Assembly: GCA_963691705.1 (NCBI GenBank)
Contig: OY829544.1
Coordinates: 37,779,917-37,843,916, forward strand
Length of the DNA stretch: 64,000 nt
Reading direction: 5' to 3'
Source: Viola odorata
Lineage: Eukaryota > Streptophyta > Magnoliopsida > Malpighiales > Violaceae
The notes beneath the pieces were generated by a model. It did not search any database and was not told the DNA's origin. It worked only from the letters and a program-made list of their open reading frames with translations. Below are positions 55,491 to 64,000 of the stretch, one piece after another. The position numbers were made by a program, and so were the translations under genes. How positions within the stretch are numbered: the first letter of the stretch is position 1; each line of letters starts with the position of its first letter.

Positions 55491-56024
55491 TTATTTAGGC
55501 ATATAGTAACCATCTCTTGATCTTGCAGCTGCTTGTCCGTGCGGTGATCTTATTTGGCGAAGCCGCCTTTCTTCGGCAAGTATCTTTGCAAACCTTAAAA
55601 CATATTAATAATGTTCTTGATTAAATTTTGGGTAAGAACATTATCAATTACTATACCTACATTCTCAAATAAGTGTCATTAAATTACGATTTTTCACATT
55701 TAAGAAAGTTTTTTCTTTTATATAAAAGAAGGTAAAAATTAAACTTAAGTTCGAGTCTCTACTAATATTTTTACAACCAATAAAACAATTAATAAACGAC
55801 ATAATCGTTGACTTAATAAAAATATTCAATACCTACAATTTGTGCATAGTTTGAGTAAAGTATGTGTTTATCAAAGCACTCTCTCACAACAAAAGTTTTC
55901 ATGATCATCTCAAAACAATATACTACTTAGTTACTAAAGAAGACTTTTTAGGAATGAAAAATTAGTACTTTTTTTAATTAATTACTCAGTGTAGATTAAT
56001 TAAGAATTTAATACATATATGATA

Positions 56025-56275
56025 CTCCCTCTGGACGCCAAAGCATGACGTCCAGGCACAGTGGGATTGTGCAATCCCATTTTTTTGTTTTTTTTTTTTC
56101 TACTTCAAATCGAACTTTAATTTTTTGTTCAATAACTTGTCAACCCATCCTTCAATAGTACAAAAAATATGGGATCGAAAAGGTAAAAAAATGTGAACCC
56201 GAAGAAGTAAAATGACAATCATTATGAACAGTAAGAATCCGTAGAAAAGTGACAGTTAATAAAGTCCGGAGGGAG
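56025..56275. mobile_element. Stowaway-type MITE in the patatin pseudogene's last intron
   Basis: 251 bp, left end CTCCCTCTGGACGCC, right end AATAAAGTCCGGAGGGAG, TA on both sides (56023-56024, 56276-56277). Confidence 0.88.
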
Positions 56276-56767
56276 TATATCATATATCATATCATATATG
56301 TACCTTATGAGAGCCTCTTCATTGGTCTCTTTGTCAATAGGCTCACAAATTCCAGTATCCAAGCTGAGCCTCGAAAGTGGTTTCTTCAAAAGCCTTTCCC
56401 CAACCTTCACAAGATCTTCAAGATTCTCTTTGGTGGCTACGTCCACGGACGACATCACCCCACTTAACGAGCAGTCCTATTATATATAATTATATTAGTT
56501 TCTATCATCAAATTCATGAATTTTAGCATCCATCCAAAAACATACCTGAATTCGGAGATAGTTTTCCTGAGAATGAAGGGCTTGAAACACAGCAGAGAGA
56601 TGAAAATCAACCATGTCTGCGCTGGCGTACGTAAAAACATCAATTAATGGGGTGGAGCCATGCGCTACTAGCCAACCCAAGACGCCCCACTTTGCAGCCT
56701 CACCTGAATGGTATCTCTCTTCCAATTTTGGGGAACCAGTTCCTAAAGAGATGACTACAAATTTTCC

Positions 56768-56886
56768 ATCTTCTCAGTTCTTCTCTTGTTATTTCTGGGT
56801 GCCATCTTCTCAGTGACACTATATAATAATAAAATCCAGCTTATTAAAAAAAAAAAAGAAAAAAAAGAAAGAAAAAAAAAAGAAAG
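56768..56886 (+). mobile_element. 5'-truncated LINE 3' end inserted in a pseudogene exon
   Basis: About 80 bases ending AATAAAATCCAGCTTATT, then an A-rich tail (56844-56886). The flanking 22-bp duplication, starting AAGAGATGAC, lies at 56746-56767 and 56887-56908. The end resembles that of LINE-2 (AATAAAATCCTCTGCTTAT plus poly-A), which points to the same LINE family supplying the machinery. Confidence 0.85.
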
Positions 56887-58360
56887 AAGAGATGACTACA
56901 AATTTTCCATAGTCCATTGGTTTTGTTGGAAAAAAATCTGGACTTCCCTTAGTTATCTCCTTCGTCACTTCATCGATTGCAATCAATGTCTAATTAATCA
57001 ACCATATCATTAATTAATAACACCCTTAATAATGGTAAAAAAGTTATTGGAATCCTACAATTTTCTTGTCTCTTCAATTAGTTCTGTCATTTTTTTTAAA
57101 AGTTTTTCTTTCACTTCAGTTAAATTATTGTATCGTAGAAAGTAGTAGTACCGGATTGTTTGCTGCAACGCCGCCATCGATGAGGTTGAATTCTCTCTCT
57201 TTTCTTGTTTGCTCATCTTTGGTTTTGAAATAGTGGGCAGGGAGGTAAGTTGGTGCTGCCGAGGTTGCGATGCAAATATCAGAGAGTAATGCATCAAAGA
57301 ATGGGTTTCTCTTGAGTTCATAGCTTGAAAAAACTGTTGGTAGGAGTTTCTTGATGTCAAATGTAGGGATTACAACATTGGTCAATGTTTGATGCAATTT
57401 TGTACTTCCAAGTTTTTCTTTAGCTAAAGCATGCAAATATTTGCCGTCGTATTTTGGTCCTAACACGGCTTTAATCATGCTTGTCACACCACCAAGATAT
57501 GGGATATTACTGATCATAGATGAAGAAAAAACCCAAAAAAAGTTAGAAATCAAGAAATATAGAGTTTAGTATTATTGTTATTTTATCATTGCGCAACTTA
57601 TTAATTGTCCATTAATTAATTAGTAGTAAAGTATCATCAAGATTCGAGTTTAAAATCGCACTTATATTTATAAGATATATCCTACTTTATTTTATTGACA
57701 ATACACTTGATGGATGTATTATTACCTCCGTTGAGGGAAGATCTTAGGACAGTGATTGAGATAAAAGTCTATGATGTCTTTTGCAGCGTATAAGGGACGA
57801 TTATTTTCGTCGGGACAAGTTAGCATGGCAGTCACTAAACCACCCCGTGCTTGTTCCGGCGATCACATCAAAGTAGTCCGCTATTCTTGCATCCTCACCA
57901 TCAAGTTTCTAAAATTAAAGAAAAAACTTTACTATCACATTATATATGGTTCAAAAAACAGTTAATTAGGATAATAATGGAGAGTGTTCACGAAGTTATC
58001 AGTTAAAGCCTACTAATTTTATTCATACCAAATTAACTCATTAAAAATAAAAATATTCTCACCAAATAATCATTTTATATACGATAATAAAATCAATAAT
58101 TTCTACACGCACACTCGCACACTCACATACAAATCTGAAGTTCAGACTCTAGAAAATGAAGAACAGTTCCTGGAATAAGGCCTCTGATTCCACCACCATC
58201 GATGCTAAGAATTGTGATTAAGTTTCCGTAAGTTGGAGCTTGAAGTGCTACATTGATTTTACCTTCCATGACTTAAAAAAAAAAGTGTTTGAGAGATTTG
58301 AAGGGGACTATAATATTTTGTACTAGAAAATTTATGATTTTGTTCTTATTAGTATCCCGG

Positions 58361-58370
58361 CTATTTATAG
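58361..58370 (-). promoter_or_regulatory. TATA-like box of the patatin pseudogene
   Basis: On the minus strand CTATAAATAG, about 95 bp before the ATG. A neighbouring copy (TATATTTATAGACCAT, 58390) makes a short tandem duplication. Confidence 0.55.
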
Positions 58371-58889
58371 ACCATTATTTTTTATCAAAGCTATATTTAT
58401 AGACCATACCTAGCCTTTTTCAATATTTTATTTTCCTTGTTCTAAAAAATTAATTGAAGATGCCCATCGAATTTGACTAAAGGTTTCTGCATTATAGGAA
58501 CATGGGCCTTAAATGCGAGAGAGATGGCAGTAATTGCTCGGCCCACGTGATTTATTAGTTGGTTGAAATTTGAAATTATTAGGGGTTGTAATTAATGACG
58601 ACCAAGTAATAATTTAGGGTTGTTCATCGGTTAACCGAAACCGAAACCGAAATCTGAAGTTTCGAATTTCAATTAATCGAATTCCCTAAAAATGAAAACT
58701 AAAACCGAACCAAACTTTATAGGAATCGAATTCCGAAACAGAAATTATTTCGGTTCGGTTTTTCAATTTAACCGAAAAAATCGAAATTTTACATATCTGG
58801 AAATCCATAGTTAAATCCACAATCTATTGCTATCCAGCACTCAATCCATAATTAAATCCAGCACTCAATCCATAATTAAATCCAACAAT

Positions 58890-59297
58890 CAACAATGCCA
58901 TGCAACAAACCTCTTAAACCTCCTACACGCCATCGTTTTGTCAAAGGAAAAAGATCAGCGGCATTTGCACGAGCTGTCAATGCACAAGCAAATATACTTG
59001 AATTAGGCTCCGCTTTCAAACCCATCATCTTCCCAAAAAGAAAGAGAGCCTCTTCACTTTCTCCATTCTAATCAAGCCCACCAATCATAGAAGTCCAAGA
59101 AATCGCATTTCTCAAAGGCAATACCCATTAATCATTGAATTTCATGCCGCAACATCAATTTCTGGCATCTCCCACGACAACCTCTAAGCCACATCAACTC
59201 TCCCAAAATTCAAATACGCATTTACCATTGTTGGCCAAGAAAAGACAATCTTTTCAGGGATTTCATCGAACAACTTCCTAGAATTCTCCAAACAATA
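58890..59297 (-). pseudogene. Pentatricopeptide-repeat (PPR) gene fragment
   Basis: Minus-strand reading gives PPR-type repeats: RKLFDEIPEKIVFSW, TMVNAYLNFGRVDVA, a stop, WEMPEIDVAA, a stop, NSMINGY and, after frame changes, ISWTSMIGGL and SEEALFLFGKMMGLKAEPNS. The pattern matches E/PLS-class PPR proteins, which bind RNA in organelles. At least three stops and shifts; only about 130 residues are left. A continuation may lie at 59808-59880, across the inserted MITE. Confidence 0.75.
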
Positions 59298-59300
59298 ATG

Positions 59301-59806
59301 CTAATAGGGTTGAAAACTATGCCTGAAAACTATGCCTGAATGACATGGCATTTTTAAATTTACAAAATTACCATTGGATTGAAATTTAGGGTTGAAACAC
59401 ATCCTTGTCTCAAATCATCCGACGCTTCAGCCCTCCTCCATCCTTGCCTCCGTCTCCAAACTCTTGTCTCCAAATCACCCGACGCTTCAGCCCTCCTCCA
59501 TCCTTGCCTCCGCCTCCAAACTCTCCCTCCTTCACACCACCCTAGCCACCGCCACCGCCCAGATCCACTGCCCGCCACCGCCAGATCCACCGCCCGCGAC
59601 ACCGCAAACCCTAGCCACCGCTAGATCCACCGCAAACCCTATCCACCGGCACCGCTAGATCCACCGCGGTGGGAGGAGGACTGAAGCGTCGGTCGTTGGT
59701 TTGGATGATTTTGTAAACAAGGATGCTGAATTTTATTTTCAATGGCAATTTTGTAAATGTCCTTGAATTTGCCACGTCATTCAGGCATAGTTTTCAACCC
59801 TATTAG
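59301..59806. mobile_element. Foldback MITE inside the PPR fragment
   Basis: TIRs start CTAATAGGGTTGAAAACTAT and stay complementary for about 150 bp (CATCCTTGT, GACGCTTCAG, CCTCCTCC). The left arm has a 13-bp duplication (AACTATGCCTGAA twice) and a 64-bp tandem duplication (about 59408-59523, CGACGCTTCAGCCCTCC). No clear target duplication. The Pro/Ser frames through it are not genes. Confidence 0.65.
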
Positions 59807-60239
59807 CAGCACCCTTCTCCAAATCCCCACAATCCAAGCATCCTCTCAGCATTGCAGGGATTTCCTAGAATTTCATCAAACACGAGAAAACCAGAAGAAA
59901 ACACAGAGAAGAACAGCGACCATGGAGGACCCAAAAGCTGATGATGATAGGGCGATAAGAAGAGAAGGAGTAGAAGAAGACGAAGAAGAAGCGAATGAGG
60001 GAGAGAGGATTCTGGTTTTTTAGATCTAGCGAGAGGGAGAGAAGATGAGGGTAAGTTCGGCTGTGGTGGGTTGTGGTGGTGGAGGAGGCGGGGGCGGTGG
60101 GTGGTGGAGGAGGAACGAGAGGATGAGGGAATTTGAGGATTCTAGTTTTTTAGGTCTAGCCACTGGGGAGAGAGGAAGAGGGAATGACATTGTGGTAAAA
60201 AAATATGCTTATATAGTGGGTAAGAAAGTTCAGTTAGTT
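59807..60239. other. GA-rich and GGT-rich stretch
   Basis: A short frame begins at ATG 59921 (MEDPKADDDRAIRREGVEED, acidic) and a GGT-rich one at 60045. Neither has a recognisable family, and the sequence is low-complexity. Confidence 0.4.
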
Positions 60240-60589
60240 CGGTTAACCGAACTTTCCTTATACACTATCCGAAACCGAACCGAAATAAAATTCAGTTTCT
60301 GAGTATTCGAAACCGACAAAATCGAAACCGAACAAGCGAAATTCTGATTTCAGAATTTCAATTTTTCGGTTGTTGCAAACAGTAGAACCAATTAAATTAT
60401 GGAAGAATTGATGGATAAATCAATACCATGGCTCTAAAGTTTATTATTGGTTTTTTGATGGAGTTGTCATTTTCTAAATAAAGGCACATTGAAATTAAAC
60501 ATCATATCTATGTTCCTTTCGGGAAAAAAATATGTAAAATATTTGAATCTCATAACTTTGTATGTATTTCAATTCCTACAGGGTACGCG

Positions 60590-61414
60590 CACTAAAAAAA
60601 ACTAACAGTCACTCATGAATATTTTCCAACGGATAATTTTCATCGAAAATCTTTGTACGAACTTTGATAGCTTGGCCGTCGAAATATATATATTTTTTCT
60701 CATAAATATACTCTGGTGTTATCGATAGAAATAGTTTTGATATCGACGACTATTTTCGTTGATCACATATTTCGACGGGCGCTTTGTTGAAATTATTGGG
60801 CGCCAATGAAAAATATTGGCGCCCCAACTTAGCGCGAAAGCTTTTCGACTGAAAAGGTCGTCGACAAAATTTTGACCGTACAAGGCGTCGAAAATGTGTG
60901 ACCTTTTCGACCAAAAATTCCTCGATATTAAAGGAATTAATTCAAGGAGAAAGGCCCTCGATAAATTTCTTAAATTTTGATGGAAAGCTTTGTTGAAAAC
61001 TTCCTTTGACGGTCTTGCTGTCGAAACACTTTCTCTTTTGTCGACGGAAAAAGGAAATATTGTTTCGACGGAGCCTTCCGTCGAAATACATGTAGTATTT
61101 TGTGACGACTTTGTCCTTCGAAAATGGATCTTACCATTTGCTCCTCAGGCACATACCGTTTAGGGCTTAGGGTTTGGGGCGTTGTCGGTTGAAATAGATG
61201 GAAGGTTTTTGACGGAGTTGTCGTCGATACCATTTAGGGCTTAGGGTTTATGTTTTAGGGCTTAGCGTTTGGGGCGTTGCCGGTTGAAACCGATGGAAGG
61301 TTTTCGACGGAGTTACTGTTGAAAATGGATCTTCATTATTTCCGACGGACCTAGCCGTTGCTAGTGAGGCGTTTTCCGTCGCAAAGTTTATTTCCATTCT
61401 TTTTATAATAGTTG
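60590..61414. mobile_element. CACTA-like (En/Spm) remnant
   Basis: Begins CACTAAAAAAAAC. Many short motifs in both orientations (CGTCGAAA, TCGACGGA, CCGTCGAAA, TCCGACGG, CCGTCGCAAA) resemble subterminal repeats of plant CACTA elements. A tandem duplication (about 61157-61235 / 61255-61325) contains GGGCTTAGGGTTTGGGGCG. The right end TTTTTATAATAGTTG is a degraded match and no 3-bp duplication is found. Confidence 0.45.
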
Positions 61415-61663
61415 TTATATTTAAATTAGTTATTATACAATGTATATTCTAAATAGAAGGTTGAATAACCCATACAATTAATCAATAGTAATTAAATACC
61501 CCATTAATTAACTAATTTTAAAATTAACAATATACATTCTTACATTGATATCATAGAGTATGAATTTATTTTAGAGATTTTGTTTAATAATTATATATAT
61601 AAATACGTCTATTGAAAAAGTAAATATTTTATATATTAACTAATATTTAGTTCGAGCATTATA

Positions 61664-61790
61664 CTCCATCTGTTTTTGAATAATTGACTCTTTGAAACAG
61701 TAACAAAAAGTACAACAAACACCAAAAATTCAAGTAAAGTGAACAGTAACAAAAAGTACAAAAGTGATGATTATTCGAAAACTTAGGGAG
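61664..61790. mobile_element. Short Stowaway-type MITE (127 bp)
   Basis: Left CTCCATCTGTTTTTGAATAA, right TTATTCGAAAACTTAGGGAG, TA on both sides (61662-61663, 61791-61792). AACAGTAACAAAAAGTACAA occurs twice inside (61697, 61741). Confidence 0.82.
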
Positions 61791-61836
61791 TATAATCAAG
61801 TGATTATTATATTTACGTGAATTTCTATAATGTAGT

Positions 61837-61903
61837 AAGTTCATGTTGATGACTTACAAAAATTAATAAACTAAGTCATTATATAAGTCATCAACATGAA
61901 CTT
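61837..61903. repeat. Perfect 20-bp inverted repeat (hairpin)
   Basis: AAGTTCATGTTGATGACTTA (61837-61856) and its exact complement (61884-61903), 27-nt loop. Probably a remnant of a small MITE; a small-RNA precursor is possible, but nothing here shows it. Confidence 0.75.
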
Positions 61904-62885
61904 GCTAAAAACTTTTAGTTCGAGCAACGAATTTTGTAAACTCGTTAAGCTACCGAGTATACTATTGTTGTATGTATGTCATGTATAAGTTTTTTGTGAG
62001 TAACGTTATCATTAAGTGTACGTACTAACTTATGTAGGAGAACATCTATCGACTCAAGTTAACAATTTTTGAATATTCTTATTTGGTTAAAGATGGTAAA
62101 GTCATATATGTTGTATAAGTTTTTATATGAAGCGATTTATGAGAAAAATGTCATGTAATTATTAGAAAAGAAACTGATACTCAGTGAAATTCAAATCGTC
62201 CACAATATAGTCTCTAAAATATAAGGTTTATTGCATCGAGGAAATTGAAAACTATTTTAAATGCATAAAGATGGTAAAGTCAAATTTGTACCTACTTTTT
62301 CTACATGTGTATTAAATGAAGATTATCATTTAAGTATACAAGATTTTAATCATACGAATTGAGTTTTTTCATGAGATGAGAAGTTTTAGCATAAAATATA
62401 ATATTTAGTATTGATAACAATAGAGGCAACTCCAGGGGCATTGCCGTCTTTACACTCAGCGATAAGGCCGGATTACTGTAGCTCCAATCGGGCGCGCCTC
62501 ACCGAAGATGCCGCCCTTCACCAAGCGAGGAACCCTGGGATGGTCGACATCAGCTGGGGGGGTCTCACTCGTCATCTGCCCACGCGCACGACGTTATCCT
62601 GACGTCACTCGAGGCGTTATCTTTCCTAGATAACGCCCACCCCCTAGAGGTAATGCCCGCCTTTGCGCCTATAAATACCCCACCATTCAAGATGAGAGGT
62701 AAGCTTATGATTTCTAGTTGAATCCCTGCCATTTGGAACAGCCATACTAACTTAACCATCGGAGTGTCTACGCCGGAGCCCCCCCCCCCCCGGCGCTTTG
62801 CAAGTACACCGGACGACGAGTACAACAACCTTGAGCGGCCATAGTCCTCACCCCTGGTTCCCTAGAAGTCCGAATCTTATCAAAC

Positions 62886-62904
62886 TGGTGCTTTCATTGA
62901 GAGC
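62886..62904 (+). promoter_or_regulatory. Candidate primer-binding site of Tat-C
   Basis: TGGTGCTTTCATTGAGAGC starts 3 bases after the LTR end. It begins with TGG, the complement of tRNA CCA ends. I do not identify the tRNA with confidence. Confidence 0.55.
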
Positions 62905-62968
62905 TTTGGTTTAATTAAGTGAGCCTCCTTAATAGCCAAGCTTTGTCTTTTCTGGGAACTGAAGGATT

Positions 62969-63985
62969 ATGGCTTCCGATTCAGAATCTACACCTCCTCA
63001 ATCTCGTGGTATTCTCACCCGTAGAGAGCTTTTTCCTTCTACTTCTGCCGGCATCTTTACCACAGTGCATGGAACCCTTTCTGCGCAAACTAATTTTCTT
63101 TTCGGGTCCACAATGAGCACGTCATTTCCTCAAATCGGTATTCCACCTTCCCAAATGGCGGGATCTAGCTTTTCCACTCCTCCTCCAATGGGATATATGA
63201 TGGATAACGCTAATAACCCTTTTGTGAATTCAATATCCGCTCTTCGTGCTCAGTTAGATCATTTAACCGAGTTAGCCGCAGGACTCACGCCCAGTGTTTC
63301 TGGACTGAGTGTTCCTTTTCAGACTATTTTCACTTCATCTATTGTCACTGAGCAACCGTTATCGCCTCCACGACACAGAAATATTCCATTGACCTTATCC
63401 GCGACGACTACACTAGCCAACCTTGTGCAACTCGCTCATAGGCGAGTAGAGCCTTATGTACCGCACATGCGACAAATCCCCATCTCCCAAGAGGAGTGAC
63501 GGCGTGACGAGTATAGAGATCGTTGGGACGGCCAGCAAGAGGAAATGGATAGAGATGTATCCCCCGAGCGTAGTGAGAGATCGAGTAGCAGAAAATACCG
63601 AACCCGCTCACTAAGGAGTCGTAGCCAGACTCCAAGGCGACATCACACCCCCGATCCGCGAAACCGAAGACGTCATCTGGAAGTGTCCCCATCTCACTAT
63701 ACTCGTGAAATCCTCGACGACACCTCAGGTCACCCATTTAGCCATCGCATAAGACGTCACAGAGTTAGTCGACATGTGAAACTCCTTACGGAGTCCTATG
63801 ACGGCACCAAGGATCCCATCTCCCACCTTAACAAGGTGAAAGAATTTGTGCAATTCCAAACTCACAGTGACGTGGCTTTGTGCCAAATATTTGTTATGAC
63901 ATTGTCAAGAGTCGCACTTCGTTGGTTTGAAGGTCTCCCAGCCAGATCCATTGACAGTTTTTCGCAGCTGGAGTCTAAGTTTTGA
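62969..63985 (+). pseudogene. Tat-C gag with two in-frame TGA stops
   Basis: Starts MASDSESTPPQSRGILTRRE. A Ser/Pro/Thr-rich N-terminal part is followed by an Arg-rich stretch (about 63545-63690, RSERSSSRKYRTRSLRSRSQ) and the conserved gag segment (SYDGTKDPISHLNKVKEFVQ, LPARSIDSFSQLESKF). TGA at 63497-63499 follows ISQEE and may be an altered Arg codon; TGA at 63983-63985 occurs at exactly the place where Tat-A gag has TGA (7250-7252). The frame is otherwise the same throughout. Confidence 0.85.
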
Positions 63986-64000
63986 AACCGATATAGTACT

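Larger units (their letters stand above)
55491..58269 (-). pseudogene. Patatin-like phospholipase pseudogene
   Basis: Exon-like blocks on the minus strand: 58135-58269, 57726-57908, 57152-57509, 56546-56989, 56304-56476, 55491-55593. DGGGIRG, GTSTG and DGGVAANNP are recognisable. Damage: the donor after exon 1 reads CAG|AT (58134-58133) where the intact paralogue has CAG|GT; one extra base in the C-run at 57842-57845 shifts the frame just after GTSTG; exon 56546-56989 contains a 141-bp retroposon plus duplicated target. Compared with 44759-46729, the intron between VFSS and the DALLSD block is absent and an extra intron follows NYLRIQ. The last intron holds a MITE. A TATA-like box exists, but the product cannot be a normal enzyme. 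Confidence 0.93.
58617..60376. mobile_element. Element with AACCGAA-rich inverted ends carrying captured gene sequence
   Basis: The left end (GGGTTGTTCATCGGTTAACC, then repeated ACCGAAACCGAA, 58617-58800) and right end (GGTTAACCGAACTTTCC to TTTTTCGGTTGTTGC, 60240-60376) are rich in the same motif in inverted order. Between them are a PPR-gene fragment, a foldback MITE and a GA/GGT-rich stretch. This resembles a Pack-type element, but no target duplication was found, so class and limits are uncertain. Confidence 0.5.
61415..62411. other. AT-rich spacer before Tat-C
   Basis: No gene recognised. It contains a short MITE and a hairpin, listed separately. Confidence 0.55.
62412..64000 (+). mobile_element. 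Tat-C, 5' end of a third Tat-lineage element
   Basis: 5' LTR 62412-62882 (TGATAACAATAG to CTTATCA; TATA motif CTATAAATACC at 62669; CTTAACCATCGGAGTG), about the same as the Tat-A 3' LTR. A primer-binding site and gag follow. The element runs off the right edge. The five bases before it, AGTAT, are the candidate left target duplication. Confidence 0.9.

Overview
The window looks like nuclear DNA from a flowering plant, probably a eudicot. The evidence is spliced genes with plant-type introns, a plastid-targeted leucine-biosynthesis enzyme, patatin-like lipases, Tat-lineage Ty3/gypsy elements, plant LINEs, and Stowaway, Harbinger-like and Mutator-like elements. I cannot name the species. Most of the 64 kb is transposable-element sequence, often nested; host genes occupy about 38.8-46.7 kb, with a decayed paralogue at 55.5-58.3 kb.

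Layout. 1-6969 is the 3' end of an LTR retrotransposon (element O) with a 2.5-kb LTR and a repeat-rich 3' region. It inserted into the gag region of a Tat-lineage element (Tat-A, 6970-20654), which keeps pol, a five-unit hairpin array, two antisense ORFs and its 3' LTR. Tat-A abuts the 3' remnant of a second Tat-like element (Tat-B, LTR 21862-22337). A broken Myb/SANT-like gene (22.5-23.0 kb) follows. Next come a Mutator-like element with 9-bp target duplication (25451-26753), a LINE with both ORFs open and a near-perfect target duplication (27048-33505), and a second Mutator-like element (34424-36236) that carries tRNA-Pro-like sequence in both arms and has a Stowaway MITE in one arm.

The host genes are the small subunit of 3-isopropylmalate dehydratase (intronless, minus), the 26S proteasome deubiquitinase subunit RPN11 (six exons, minus) and a patatin-like phospholipase (six exons, plus). 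A fragment of RPN11 intron 2/exon 3 lies downstream of the dehydratase gene. A convergent patatin-like paralogue (55491-58269, minus) is a pseudogene with a lost splice donor, a frameshift at the nucleophile motif and a tiny LINE insertion. Between the two patatin genes lies a three-level nest: a Stowaway MITE split by a Harbinger-like element, itself split by a LINE whose ORF2 is broken only by TGA codons.

The right end holds an element with AACCGAA-rich ends carrying a PPR-gene fragment, a CACTA-like remnant, small MITEs, and the 5' LTR and gag of a third Tat element (Tat-C, from 62412) closely related to Tat-A.

The most unusual signal is structural. The 3' regions of the two unrelated LTR elements carry tandem arrays whose units can each fold as a hairpin. 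In Tat-A (12193-12626) the five units have different outer stems that stay complementary, which points to selection for structure.
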